A stretch of DNA of 64,000 nt from positions 14,396,978-14,460,977 of the forward strand of contig CM043961.1 of NCBI GenBank assembly GCA_014529385.2. Reading direction: 5' to 3'. Positions 23,571 through 34,791 of this stretch are shown in pieces. The stretch comes from Adiantum capillus-veneris. Taxonomy: Eukaryota; Streptophyta; Polypodiopsida; Polypodiales; Pteridaceae. The number at the start of each line of letters is the position of its first letter. Positions within the stretch are counted from its first letter, which is position 1. The position numbers were made by a program, and so were the translations under genes. Below the pieces are notes generated by a model. It searched no databases. It was not told where the DNA came from and worked only from the letters and a program-made list of their open reading frames with translations.

Positions 23571-24941
23571 ATAGGGCAAGGCACATATACAAAATAAAAA
23601 CCAAACATGATTTCCTAGGTGACTTCAAGCACAACAACAAATATTAATTCAACATTGCACCTATTTTTAATGGTAAATCAACCACAATTTTTTGACCGAA
23701 AAAACCATTTGAACAAGGTTTGGGTAGAATGTTTCCTTTCATGGGCTAGATAACTAGAAACCATTACAATGGCATGTTAATATTCCTCTCCTTGGAAATC
23801 GTTGCCCTCAAGTATTGGAAGCTCATTGCAATTTGCTACTACCATTGATCCTTGTTGGATACAAATCTCATATTCGTACCTCCTTACACGCAGGTCCTCA
23901 TAGAGCTTGTTAACAATTTGGGTGTTTATTATACATTAAGCATCACATATGACACATTTGTGTATGTATACCATGGTTGCAATATGTCATAGTTCCATTG
24001 CTTCTATAAAAAGGGTGATGAAAAACTATTTGTCAATTTTAGCCCCTCAATCGAAGGGTTAAACCACAAGCTTTACACTAAAAAGGTAAGGTTGTTGCCA
24101 CTCAGACAAATCTCATGAATAAGGAGATTTTGGGAGCTCTTCACTTCTTCTTCTTCTCCTCTCTCTCACTCTACCTTAAGTTATTATGGGTTGATGTACG
24201 ATACCATACTATGCATTTTTAAGTTACTCTAGAGAAAACTGTGGGAACTTGAAAATAATTTGATTATTGAAATGAGGTCATTCTTTTGAGAACTTCATAT
24301 CATGGTATATATTGAAGGCTGGTTCAAACCATCATATGAACCATACCATCGAGGGGGTGGGAAAGTTAGTGGTGTTTCCAAAGATAGTGGTGACAAAGGT
24401 GTCAAGAGAGATGGTAATGGTGGGGATTTATAACGAGTGCTTTGATAAAAAGTATGCAAGTTGGATAAAGTTATGAACACTTTTCTTAGGACAAATTCTC
24501 CCCATGCAAGTTCTCTTTCACCCAACCATGTTGATAAACAAAAGAAACCTAGGTTGAGTATATTTCCATCCATAAATTTTGAGATTTATCTTCAAAATTC
24601 AAAGTAGAAGGTGAGAAAACCTACAAATTTTAGAGAAATTCAGTGAAAAAACATTCTCTTAAATTTTCCATGTTTATATGAGCACTGCGGAAAGTTCATA
24701 GACTGCTTGGAATTGCTAGTCTGCTGACTTGTCCATCATGGAGAGAGGCGTCTCTCAAAACTGCCACATGGCAGCAGAAAGTGGGTCCATGTCTACGATT
24801 CTCTCAATTTTCTTCAAGAGAGTTTAGAGATACCAAACGTCGACTTTGATCTGAGGCTGCTCAGCTCGATGAGATTGACACCCGCCTCCTCAGTCCACCC
24901 CCTGGACCTCCATATCTGTGCTATGCAACAATTGATAGGCA

Positions 24942-24944
<3 letters not shown>
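23571..24944. other. Cargo of unknown origin in the Mutator-type element
   Basis: AT-rich up to about 24700, then richer in GC. A 92-codon minus-strand frame (24295-24573) has no recognisable domain. I see nothing that I can name. Confidence 0.4.

Positions 24945-25030
<86 letters not shown>
24945..25030. repeat. CT microsatellite (about 43 units)
   Basis: Uninterrupted (CT)n inside the Mutator-type element, the longest such tract in the window. Confidence 0.97.
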
Positions 25031-25034
<4 letters not shown>

Positions 25035-26340
25035 TAAAAACTGCCGTTTGCTTACTGTCTCATCGTGCCCCAGTCAAAAGATGTCCAACATCTCCCTCTT
25101 AAGATGGGTCACAACTGCCTCGCACAAAGCTGGGTGCGGACATGTGTGTGAGCGGCGCCAACGTCACACCCTTAAAAATTTTTGTGCGCATATCCTTGAA
25201 CAACATGTTGCATGCATACCTCTCCAACCATGCAGACATGTGGCTGACCAAAATCATTGTAAACTCCTTATTGCGATTCTCTTTCTCACCGTCTACCTGC
25301 ATATCCACCTTTTACTCCCGCTACAGCTGCTTCTCTATGAAAATCACATTGGACCAGGGGTCCAAGTTGCCAGAATTCCCTAACTCATCATGCACTATAC
25401 TGATGTACGTCCGCCATGGAAGAATTACGCACATAATCCTTTGCACATGGACAATATCATAGCCGGCCTCAACGAGAAGAGGAAGAACCTCATGATGAGC
25501 ACACCAATGGGCCATGTGCAGGAGGCGGCTGTATTTCCACATGGAGGGACGCCCATTCTCTTTGGACCAAAAGAAAAGGGAGTCATGGAGAAGGTGAAGC
25601 ATGGCATGCTGCAGCCATTGCAATTGTAGCTCCAGGCGAGCCAACGTGGCCATGTCCACCAAGTGGCCGAGTCAATTAATGGCCCTTAGCAAGAGCCCAT
25701 CACTGACACCGGCCAATCGAGGCGCAGACAACAGGGTGACGCCCTTGTTGAAGGCAAAAAAGATATCTTGAAGAAGCTGAAGCTGACCACCCAAAGGCTC
25801 AGAGTCTTAGACCTAATGATTATTTACATGCAGGTCCGATATTGATGACCTGATGAGCACAGTTTGCATTGCCAAATGTCAAGAACATCAACATGGGTAA
25901 GAAAAAGAAGGAGAGCTGCTCTAGGGTCACGTGCTGGAGGTCGGAAACTTTTACCTACTAGAATGTATTGGGTTGCCAACACCATCTCCATGGGCTGTTT
26001 GATAGAGTAGCCTTGCATGTTCTATATTCGAAGGACAGGTTGATACACTAGTGCACCTTAACAAAAGTGAAGATACAACACAAAAGACCCTTACTCGCAT
26101 GGATCGAGGCACAACATTACGATGAGAAAGCGGTAGGTTGAGGATGTGGGGCGAAAGGGATCAGGGTAGTACTTGAATGAAAAGCGTTGGGAGGCAGCAC
26201 AACAGGTGACAAATGGACTATCAGCAACATTTCCATCGTCATTACCAACAAGTGCGAAGAAACAAGAACATGTTGGACCAAGCAAGGCAGGGAAGAGAGA
26301 GCAGGCATTCCTTGGAGTCGAGAGTCCATAGTTGCTAGTG
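25031..26340 (-). other. GC-richer cargo with unidentified coding-like frames
   Basis: Base composition differs from the AT-rich surroundings. The minus strand has frames of 113 codons (25662-25321, with WCAHHEVLPLLVEAGYDI) and 64 codons (26018-25824) with a protein-like composition. I do not recognise a family. It could be another captured gene fragment; plus-strand frames overlap, so even the strand is uncertain. Confidence 0.35.
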
Positions 26341-26350
26341 GGGATTGGCA

Positions 26351-26638
26351 GAGAGAGCGAAGCAGGTGGACTTTATGGTGCCGAATGACTGGACCCCCTA
26401 CATTGAGCTTGACAAAATCAGAAGCGTGTACCGAGAGCACTTCCATGGCAGCGGCTACTAGGATGGGTGATATTGAGTGATGTGGAAGCTGCCCATGTTC
26501 GACTACCAAGATGCCTCCGTGGTGCTGCGTAAAATTGTGGAGTGTGCCAAGGAGTACCCCGAAGCCTTCATCCATGTGCTGGGCTTTGACACCAAGAGGC
26601 AGGTGCAGGTCTCTGGCTTCCTTGTCCAGAAGCCCTAA
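26351..26638 (+). pseudogene. rbcS: RuBisCO small subunit, C-terminal fragment
   Basis: RbcS is the nuclear-encoded small subunit of RuBisCO in the chloroplast stroma. One frame runs AKQVDFMVPNDWTPYIELDK, then VYREHFHGSGY, then MWKLPMFDYQDA, then AKEYPEAFIHVLGFDTKRQ, ending VQVSGFLVQKP and a TAA at 26636-26638. These are the conserved small-subunit blocks in their usual order, ending at the usual C-terminus. Three stops are clustered (TAG 26459-26461, TGA 26468-26470, TGA 26474-26476) in the YYDGRYW region, so the copy is dead. No intron interrupts this stretch. Confidence 0.88.
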
Positions 26639-26754
26639 TCTGTCTAGAAATCAATGATTTATCCTTGGAGACAATGACAATGCGTTCGCAGCCCTTTTTT
26701 CTCTCAAGGAGACCTTGTGCTGTATTCTTCATCGTGCCGCCAATCATTCTAATC

Positions 26755-26971
26755 ATGTAGACATTTCTGGAAAAAAAAAAAGAGCGAGTACAGCTTCCAC
26801 ACAAGCATGGCGCTCACTGGGGGCTGCCGTTGGAGATGGCGAGCGGGTTGGCACTCTTGGGGGCATCGAGGGTAGTGGGACTGAGGGCGCCGGAGAAGCT
26901 CTTGGAAAGGCTCTCTGCCGGGGCGACAACAAGGGAGCAACAACTGCCAAAGAAGCCATAGAGCTCGCCAT
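26755..26971 (-). pseudogene. rbcS: rbcS transit peptide and mature N-terminus, inverted relative to the C-terminal piece
   Basis: Starts MASSMASLAVVAP at the ATG 26971. After a frame change it gives SLSKSFSGALSPTTLDAPKS and ANPLAISNGS, a Ser/Ala-rich plastid transit peptide with the SNG phrase that precedes the mature small subunit. Past a stop and another frame change, MLVWK follows, like the M.VW start of the mature protein. It points toward the plus-strand C-terminal piece, so the two lie tail to tail. The assignment is less sure than for the C-terminal piece because transit peptides vary. Confidence 0.5.
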
Positions 26972-27013
26972 TATTGGACTAGAGATTATCAGGGAGTGCA
27001 CAAGACAGGCAAC

Positions 27014-27016
<3 letters not shown>

Positions 27017-27085
<69 letters not shown>
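27017..27085. repeat. CT then CA compound microsatellite
   Basis: (TC)n at 27017-27058 passes directly into (AC)n up to 27085. Confidence 0.97.
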
Positions 27086-27089
<4 letters not shown>

Positions 27090-27098
27090 TTAAAAAAA

Positions 27099-27584
27099 GG
27101 AAAAATTACCAAAATACCGCTCTAAATTGAGGAAATTTCCATAATACCCCTCAAATTTCAAAAATTCCCAAAATACCCTCCATATTTTTTCATAAATTTC
27201 CAAAATGCCCTTCAAATTTTCCAAATTTTCCAAAATACCCCTGGTTGTGAGAGTAAATTTCTCCAAAAATAATTTGATTTTCTAGAAGAGCGATTTTCTG
27301 TCGTACAAGATGCTAAAACTACAATTTGAGTTGGTTATGTAGGCTTTGGAGATGAATTGCTTCATTATTTTTAGACATAATTGCCTTTTTTGCAATGGTA
27401 ACTGCTGACAAACTTACATGCTAAGCACTCAAAAATGGATCTCAATTGTTAAAAACGAATTGACTACTTAGAAAATCTTGAACAATCCAACCAAAGTAAA
27501 TACAAGGGTATTTTGGGAATTTTTAAAATTTGAGGGGTATTTTGGAAATTTCCTCAAATTAGAGGGGTATTTTGATAATTTCCC
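27099..27584. mobile_element. Small TIR element (MITE, Mutator-like) nested in the cargo
   Basis: Ends form long inverted repeats of about 85 bp: the left has TACCAAAATACC, GAGGAAATTTCC and AATACCCCTCAAATTT, and the right has their complements in mirrored order. A T/A run TTTAAAAAAA flanks both ends (27089-27098 and 27587-27596) and would be a 10-bp target duplication. The interior is about 300 bp, non-coding. Long TIRs with a 9-10 bp duplication fit Mutator-type MITEs. Confidence 0.75.
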
Positions 27585-28719
27585 GTTTTAAAAAAAACTC
27601 TCTGAAAGAGCGCGCGCCGGCGTGAACGCTTGTAGGTTGCAGCTATGGCAGATCTGGGCTGCCCGTATGTGTGAGAGAGAGAGAGAGAGTTGCCTGAGAA
27701 CATTGGAGTTTCAACGCAGCTTGGTCGAGGGAGTGACCTGGGCGTGGGGTCCTTGATGAGGTGAAGTGAAGGCTTGTCGGTACGCAGGAAGCTCAGAACG
27801 CCTTGTAGCATCTCGAATTCACAAGTTTACCTTGTCAGAAATTAGTTGCAGAAGCTCATGATGGATCATGATCCGTGGATTACCCCCGCTGCACTTGGCC
27901 AAGCACCACCCAAGGGCTACAAATGGAGGAAAACCAAGCTCCGCGACACAATATGAAGAACAACCAAGCTCCAAAAACACAGTGCCCGACCCTGTTGCTT
28001 GATGCAGTAAGCCAAGCACCGTAAGCAAAACACGCCACTTATGGCCAAAAGCTTCCTTGCCCCACGTACTTGTGCACACACCCACTTTACCCTGCTCGCC
28101 CACTCGCATCGCCATCACTAACCCTTATAATGAATCTTTGGATCTCCCCCTAGTTACCTTGTCAGAAATACGATCGTTAACTTGCTGAGCTGCTGGGTAA
28201 CAATAACAAGCATTTGCATGTTTTCTTCATTGTGCGTCAGATATTCATATGGCTGTCTTATTTCCTTCCATCATCGAGAAAATAGATACCTTTCCGTTGA
28301 TTGCAAATTGCCCTAGGTTCATTCACTTTCTGTTGAGGAGAGTGTTGGACTCTAGCTTGGACAGAAGAGCTAAATCAGGGGAAGAGTGGGGGGGGCAACA
28401 AACCAAAGGCGAGTTCAGAATTGCTAGCAAGAAGGGAAAGCCTTGGAAGGAAACAAAGCAGAGCAGAATTGACAGTGTAGGCACCATTTGACATTGAGAT
28501 AGTAGGGTCGGGCAGTAGATGAGCTTGAATTGAAACAAATCAGGCCATGTAGTGCTAGCAAATTTGGGGCATAATGGAGAATCGTGAACAGGGCCAATAA
28601 ACGGAGCAAACCGTGGACCAAGGCATCAATCACACACACACACACACACACACACATTTCCAGTCGCTCGTCAGATCTTGCAGGCTCGCATGCTTTCGGG
28701 AGAGAGCAGCAAAAGTTTT
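27585..28719. other. Cargo of unknown origin, with a CA microsatellite
   Basis: GC-richer sequence at 27600-28140 with minus-strand frames (27811-27554, 28118-27819) that I do not recognise; 28249-28491 is a plus-strand frame also without a match. (CA)n lies at 28631-28656. It may hold further captured fragments. Confidence 0.35.
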
Positions 28720-29225
28720 TTTAAAAATTAAACTTTGCCTTACACACCAAATCTTTGAATGAAAAGGAATTGAGCAAACGACAAAACATGGTTCTGAGTC
28801 TTCATTCCAGGATGAATCACATGTCAAACAGCCTAAATTCCTCCCAAGCTTCTAACAGGAGTAATCTATTCGGTCAGGATGGGAGAGGGGAACCTAAGGA
28901 GAACAATAGAGCAATAGGTCTAGATAACTCTAGAATTTTTGGGCTTCAACGACATATCATGCGGGATCACGATGATGACCTTTTGAAGCTTGAAGAGATG
29001 TGACAAGCACAAAACACAATGCCTTGGCTATAAACGAAGAGCTAGATTTGCACACAAAGCTTTTGGATAATTTAGATGACGACAAATACACGACAGAAGG
29101 CTATGCAGAGGAGGCTAGGCGTACTGGGGAAGAAGGCAAGCAATGGGTGTTCAGTGATGTGCCTCATCTTGATGGTTCTTTTGATTGTGATACTAGTCAT
29201 AATTGTGTTGATCCGATATTTGTGA
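28720..29225 (+). pseudogene. SYP5-type Qc-SNARE (syntaxin), C-terminal half
   Basis: SYP51/52 proteins are plant Qc-SNAREs of the late endosome and vacuole membrane. Visible segments are SLNEKELSKRQNMVLSLHSR, then NRSNLFG, then GLDNSRIFGLQRHIMRDHDD, then TSTKHNALAINEELDLHTKL (SNARE heptads), then RLGVLGKKASNGCS, and a hydrophobic tail CLILMVLLIVILVIIVLI ending RYL and TGA at 29223-29225. This is the family's order through to the membrane anchor. The frame changes twice: a one-base loss near 28999 and another shift between about 29080 and 29112. No intron is seen in 500 bp, so a cDNA-derived source is possible. Confidence 0.82.
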
Positions 29226-29690
29226 GGTATGCTAGCCCTCGTCATAATTGCGCTGATCGGGTGTCTTGTGCGAGCAATAGGGTTGATGGTGAGGTTTCAA
29301 TATGTGGCCCTTTCAAACTGACAAGCAGCTGCTGACTTCTAAATTAACTGCTGGCAAAAAAGAAATCTGGTTTGACAAATAAGTAATGCATGTAATCATC
29401 GTGTATCATAATTCTATCAAAGCCGTCGCAACATCGACCATGGTCGGTGATTCAAGAGGAAGTTGTAAGATAACACGTGTGTCTGTGTGTGTGTATGTGT
29501 GCGCGCGCGTGCTATGGGTTTCTTGTTTGGAGGACCACCTTTTATCAAGGTTTAACTACTTTTTGCCTTCTGTGTAAGCAAAGATTGGTATCTGGTCTGT
29601 TAATACTAAATACCCACCAAGACATGAGAAATCTTATTTTGTGATGTTTGTCTTGAATTAGAGTAATGGACTAGTTTTATCTTTATCTAA

Positions 29691-29744
<54 letters not shown>

Positions 29745-31487
29745 TAAGCAGCCTCCATCATTCTTTTTTCGACTACATTTTGTGAGGCAGTGTTCACCAA
29801 GAGCGTTTGTAGGGACCACTTTTCAGGAAATACCATTTTTCCAAACATACAAATTCCTTTTCTTGAATTTACGAGGAGAAAGTTTAAGAAAATTAAGCTT
29901 AATTTTTGGGGCTTTACACTATTTTCTCTATATTGGGGCAAAATTTCTCCTTTTTTGCTTACCCTCAACTGGCCTACTGCTCGGTTCAACATACTGATAG
30001 GTTCATTACTATATTGCTGCAATCTTGTCGAGATTCCAACGGGTGCAGCATTAGACCTTTGCAAGTTGTCCAACCAAAAACTTAGCAAGCTGGACTTGAG
30101 CTCTCACTACTCCACACACGCATCTTCAAGTCAATTGAGCTTACCACGTAGGAGATTGCATACGCTGCACAGCATAGAGCAGTGCATTAATAAAAAAAAA
30201 TAACCAAGCCTCCCCAAAACTTGCTTGGCCATGTTGTCGTCGTCAATGACTATGTGTCATTGACCCCACGCTATTGCTCGTGCAAGCGTGCTATAGTAGA
30301 TGACTCCATGCCCTTCCTTTTGGCAGTCCCATCCTTTGTCTTTGCAACATGCATCTCTTGGGATTCGTGTTGTACCTTTTTTTTCAAAAGTTGTTGGGAC
30401 ATACTAGCATTTTTTAAATTGAAAAAGGCACGATATTAGGCAGAGACACATTTTTCCCAAACACCTAGGAATCAATGGAAAAAAGGAGAGCATTGAGAAT
30501 TTCCACATAAAATTTAGGATTTTTTTAGGGTTTAACACTTTAATTTGCCAAATCTAGCCGGTTTCCTTCAAGGTAACCCTCAAAACTAATCGAGATTTTT
30601 CATTTTTTGTGCTTTGAAAATACACTAAAGACCGGTTTTCTATGGCGTTTTTTGTTGAAAATCGATCGCTAATTAATGTGCCTCTAATAGTGATATTGTT
30701 TCTCATTTTTTTAGAGAGAGAGAGAGAGATATCTAAGCATCTTCTCTCACTTAGCGTTGTTCTTTCTAGTGGACAGACATAATCAATTGCAAAACAATGT
30801 GTTGTCATTACGAAGAAGGCTCCAATATTACCTTTTAGAGTAGGGCATGGCTTTGATCTTCATAGATTGGAGTAGAATTTGACTCTTATAATTGGTGGTG
30901 ACATGAATATTCCACATGAGAAAGCATGTAAAGCATATTCCAATTATAATGTGCTTGTCCATTGAGTGGTGGATCTTATGGCCTTCTTGATATTTTACAT
31001 ATGCCATACTTTTTCAAACAATGATTCAAAATAGAAAGGGGTGGCATCTTCAATCTTTTGTGAAAAAAGATTTTTATATGAAGATCACGCCCCTAAGCTT
31101 TGTCGAGGTTGTCACATTGTATGATAAAAAAATCCTAATTATTTAACTTATATTTACAACTAACTTTTTTCAGTTATGACGATGCTTTTATTAAAAATTT
31201 AGGCATAGAACTGTATAAATTTTGGTTGTTGTTTTTGAAATTGATTAAAAAAATCCTATATTGGTCAATTGAGAAAAAATATGATTTTATTATAACAAAA
31301 GAATTCTTTCAAATTTTAATGGTGTTTGTCGATGACGACGTGTCATGTAAGAAGGGCGTGTTTGTATGAGGATCATAGCCTTGTAGTATAGATAGGACAA
31401 GACGATTGGTGTAATAATGGTGCATGAATATATAATAAATTATAAATATTCTGTTGATGATAAAATTTACTATATCATGTACAAACA
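29226..31487. other. Right part of the Mutator-type element, no gene recognised
   Basis: Contains a GT/GC-rich stretch near 29478-29512, (GA)n at 29694-29741, and unidentified frames at 29744-30203 on both strands. From about 30800 it is very AT-rich and featureless. Confidence 0.4.
29694..29741. repeat. GA microsatellite
   Basis: About 24 uninterrupted GA units. Confidence 0.97.
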
Positions 31488-31541
31488 CTTGCTCGGGTTT
31501 ATCCTTGCTCGGAAAAAATCGCTCGGTGCATGGTAAGACTC
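31488..31541 (-). repeat. Right terminal inverted repeat of the Mutator-type element
   Basis: Read on the minus strand it starts GAGTCTTACC and carries the CGAGC motifs at the same offsets as the left end. Confidence 0.65.
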
Positions 31542-32205
31542 ATCCTTATAGATACATTGTTTAACAAAGGGCCAAGGTAGTTGTGATCCATATGTCTTTT
31601 TTTTCAAACAGATTAGCATTGCAAGTGACCATATTAAGGTGAGAATTCATGCTCTCATTGATAAGAAGAAAACCATCATAGAGCTTGATCAGCAACCTAC
31701 ATCATGCCAAATGTAAGGTGGTATTTAGTGAACTTAATTTTCCAAGAATTATTTCAAAGGTCCTGTAGACCAGTCCACCACTTGGGGGGAGTTCCATAGT
31801 ACGTGCCACACTATCTGTAGTTTCCAATAGCATGGGCAAAAGCCAATGCCAGAGTCTTTGTGTTTGAGTGCTTCTTCTATGGACTGTATGTCGTAGAGCT
31901 TAGGGTAGCGACCAAATGTGAGACAATCTATTAAGCCACCATTTACCAAGTCTTTTCCAATCCCACATGTGATTACATTTATTGTGGATTTCAAAATGAG
32001 GAAGAAGCATGGAGTAGAAGTTGGTAGCTTTATATGTCCACCAATTGGCATTATAAGTTATGAGAGCTCATTTTCTATACTGTTGTGACAGATTTTCTAT
32101 ACACATTAGGAAGAGGATGGACTCTAGGAGGGCCTCTTTTTTTGCCACGAGCTTATGGAGGTGATTAACATTTTGACAAATACGTGTATGCCATGTGTGC
32201 AAGAA
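31542..32205 (-). repeat. Tandem unit, copy 3, second part
   Basis: It begins with the duplicated ATCCTTATA (31542-31550) and continues GATACATTG exactly where the first part broke off. The minus-strand frame has CGIGKDLVNGGL and CLTFGRYPKLYDI, like copies 1 and 4. Confidence 0.8.
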
Positions 32206-33056
32206 TCTTTAGAGGAAAAAAATTGATGGTATTTTATTATGATGCATTTATGGATTTTTGTGATATGGTTGACACATAAGTAGTCTAGAACATTGAATTA
32301 TCTAATGGTGGAGATCAAATGCTCATGGATAAGCTCTCTCTCTCTCTCTATCTATCTCTATGTCTTGGGCCAAGCTTCCTCACATTGCATTCTTTATACA
32401 ATCACAGATTATGCATGATCTTGACATAAGCAGGGTCATGATGCTTCTAAGAAGTTACAAGATCCCTATAGATACATTGTTTAACAAGGGGCCAATGTAG
32501 CTGTGAGCCATACATCTTTTTGTCAAACAAAATATCATTGCACGCTGACCATATTAAGGTGAGCATCCATGCTTGCATTGATAAGAAGATAACTATCACA
32601 CAACTTGATCAATGACCTGTATAGTGCCAAATATATGGTATTTTAGTGAACTTAATTTGCCAGGCATTATTTCAAAGGTCCTGTAGAACACTCCACCACT
32701 TGTGGGGAGTTCCATAGCATGTGTCACACTGTACCTTGTTTCCCAGAGCGCGGGCCAAAGCCAGTGACAAAGTTTTTTTGTTTGAGTGCTTCCCCTATGG
32801 GTAAGGCTCCAATTAGTTTTCTCCATAAGAATACTTTATGTCACAGAGGGTAGGGTAGCAACCAAATTTGAGACAATCTATTAACCCACCATTTAGCAGG
32901 TCTTTGCAAACCCCACATGTGGTTAGATTTATTGTGTATTTCCAAACGAGGAAGAAGCATGGTGTAGAAGTCAACACTTTTATATGTCTACCACTTGGCA
33001 TTAGAACTTGTGAGAGCTCAATTTCTATACTGTTTGTGACTGATCTCCTATACACT
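32206..33056 (-). repeat. Tandem unit, copy 4
   Basis: Marker at 32241; short CT tract near 32333-32348. Homology fades near 33056. It contains CGVCKDLLNGGLIDCLKFG on the minus strand. Confidence 0.75.
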
Positions 33057-33099
33057 GAGGGACTTGAAAGTGAGAAAAAAAAAATTCCCCGAGTGTCTC

Positions 33100-33651
33100 A
33101 AAAGGAGTCCCAATTTGTACATTGTTTGATGAACCTTAAAAAATGGATGATATGGTGGTTGTTAGAGTCTAGGCATGGCTTGATTAGGCCGATCCCTTTC
33201 TTGCAAAGAGATATTTATTTTCTCCCTAAGGATAAGATAAGTGGTTTCTTGAACACAAAGCTCCAATACACATTCTCCACAGCCAAAGAATTACCAATGT
33301 AGCGCACATGACCATTCCATATAAGGTGAGAGCATAATAGCTTCCAATCACTAACCAGTAGCTGGGCTATTTTAGAGGAGAGTTTGATAGAAATTTTTGT
33401 AAATAGTTTATCCCATGAAGATACATTCCAAGTTCCATGACAGTACGCTACAGATTTTTCAAGAAACCTTGCATAATTTTGGACCAGACAGTATCCCTAC
33501 AAAACATATGCTTCAATGTTGTGGCCCTCCTAGCCTCAATATCTATGTGTGAATCCAAATGCCAAGCGCCCCTTGGCCAATGGGTTGCTAAATGTGCGAC
33601 CAAGAAATCCATGCGGAGTGCAACTTGCTGCAAAAATAATTCTAAATACAT
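33100..33651 (-). pseudogene. Possible non-LTR retrotransposon tail (zinc-binding RT region)
   Basis: The minus strand reads ATTLKHMFCRDTVWSKIMQG after a HWPRGAWHLDSH segment, then frame-shifted blocks with LLVSDWKLLCSHLIWNGHV. The H.F.C....W pattern followed by an L.....W.....R block resembles the zinc-binding end of plant LINE reverse transcriptases. The match is by eye, with the expected first cysteines missing; treat as tentative. Confidence 0.3.
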
Positions 33652-34755
33652 GATTTATTGGCATTCAAATTTCAAAATACATGATTTATAAGTATCCAAA
33701 TTTGTTTCTAACCAAGCAATCAGGAGCAAGAAGAACATTATGCACGGTAGAAGTATAGATTCCTAACAATGCCACGAGACTACCTTGTGTTGGACCCTCT
33801 GTAAGGCCCAAGAGATCTATTGGCCAGTAAGTACATCTACCCCAAGAGGGTATTCTCAGAAGACCAAAATCTCAAAAATACTATGACAAAGAGGAAAAAT
33901 TTGGTCTTTTAAGGCCTTTTCATTAACATGATGAGGTTATGGGACAAAACCTAAGGTGTATAACATATCTATAGGTCAATACCCATCAACTAAGAAGTTT
34001 TCAAGGGTTCAAACTCATAGGCATCTTGTAATTTAATCTCATTTTCAAAAAATTGTAGTGCATAATTTTTGGCAAAAAAAACATTGCTATGAAAAACTAA
34101 TGAAAGTGTGTATATAAATCTCCCAATTGTGTCGATGTGAGGTGTTTGTATACAAATAAGTGAGATTAAAAAAAATCCAAAAGTGGACTTTATTTTAATG
34201 TTTATCTTTGATAAATAAAAAATCATAATTACAACATGCACAATCTTTTGGATATGCCATAAATCACCAAATGTGGCTTGCATAACCATTGAAAATTATC
34301 ACCTTATGTAATGGAGTCATAGATCTAGTATATATGCATCATAAGACATTGTAAATTTAGATGAACTAAATGTTTTGTGTGATCATTAATTAAATTTGTG
34401 AACATTGCATATTTGACGCACACGACTTTCTATATTTAATTTTAGTCACAAAGATTTTTTTTCTCACATGACAATTGCAAAAATATCAAACACATATATA
34501 AGTAGTTAGTACCACGGATTATTACATGTAGCCTCCTCGTTTTTTTGTTAGACTAGAGTACAATTTTTAATGAGACATTGAGTGTTGTTCTGCCTAGGTT
34601 CTTTTCATGAGTGTAGTTACTATTGAGGTTATGATCAAAAGTGAGGGATTATAATTTCTATGAGTACTTTGAATAACATTTTATAAGTTTGCAAAAGAAT
34701 TCCTTGAGATTTGTTCTAGATTTTATTTACCATTTTATTTAAATTCGCAAAAAAA

Positions 34756-34791
34756 GGACACTTTAGTGTCCTTTTTGGTACCAAACTAGTG
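34756..34791 (-). repeat. CACTA-like terminus with subterminal hairpin
   Basis: Read on the minus strand it begins CACTAGTTTGGTACC, matching the phrase CACTAGNTTGGTA at 14929 and 15094. Next to it is the dyad GGACACTTTAGTGTCC. The other end of the element was not found. Confidence 0.4.

Larger units (their letters stand above)
23517..31541. mobile_element. 8,025-bp Mutator-type insertion carrying host gene fragments (Pack-MULE-like)
   Basis: The insertion splits a tandem unit and is flanked by a perfect 9-bp direct repeat ATCCTTATA (23508-23516 and 31542-31550), the duplication length of Mutator transposons. Both ends start GAG. An ungapped comparison of the two ends inward gives CGAGCGA..TTTTCCGAGCAA in both at 17-37 bases from the tip (19 of 21 matching) and a third CGAGC near base 47, so the inverted repeats are degenerate but real. 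No transposase frame is seen. Cargo includes two rbcS pieces and a SYP5 SNARE piece, plus a nested small TIR element and several microsatellites. It would need a transposase in trans. Confidence 0.75.

Noticed and set aside
26117..26575. 152-codon minus-strand frame in the cargo of the Mutator-type element
   Set aside because: It is largely the antisense shadow of the rbcS C-terminal fragment on the plus strand and shows no domain.
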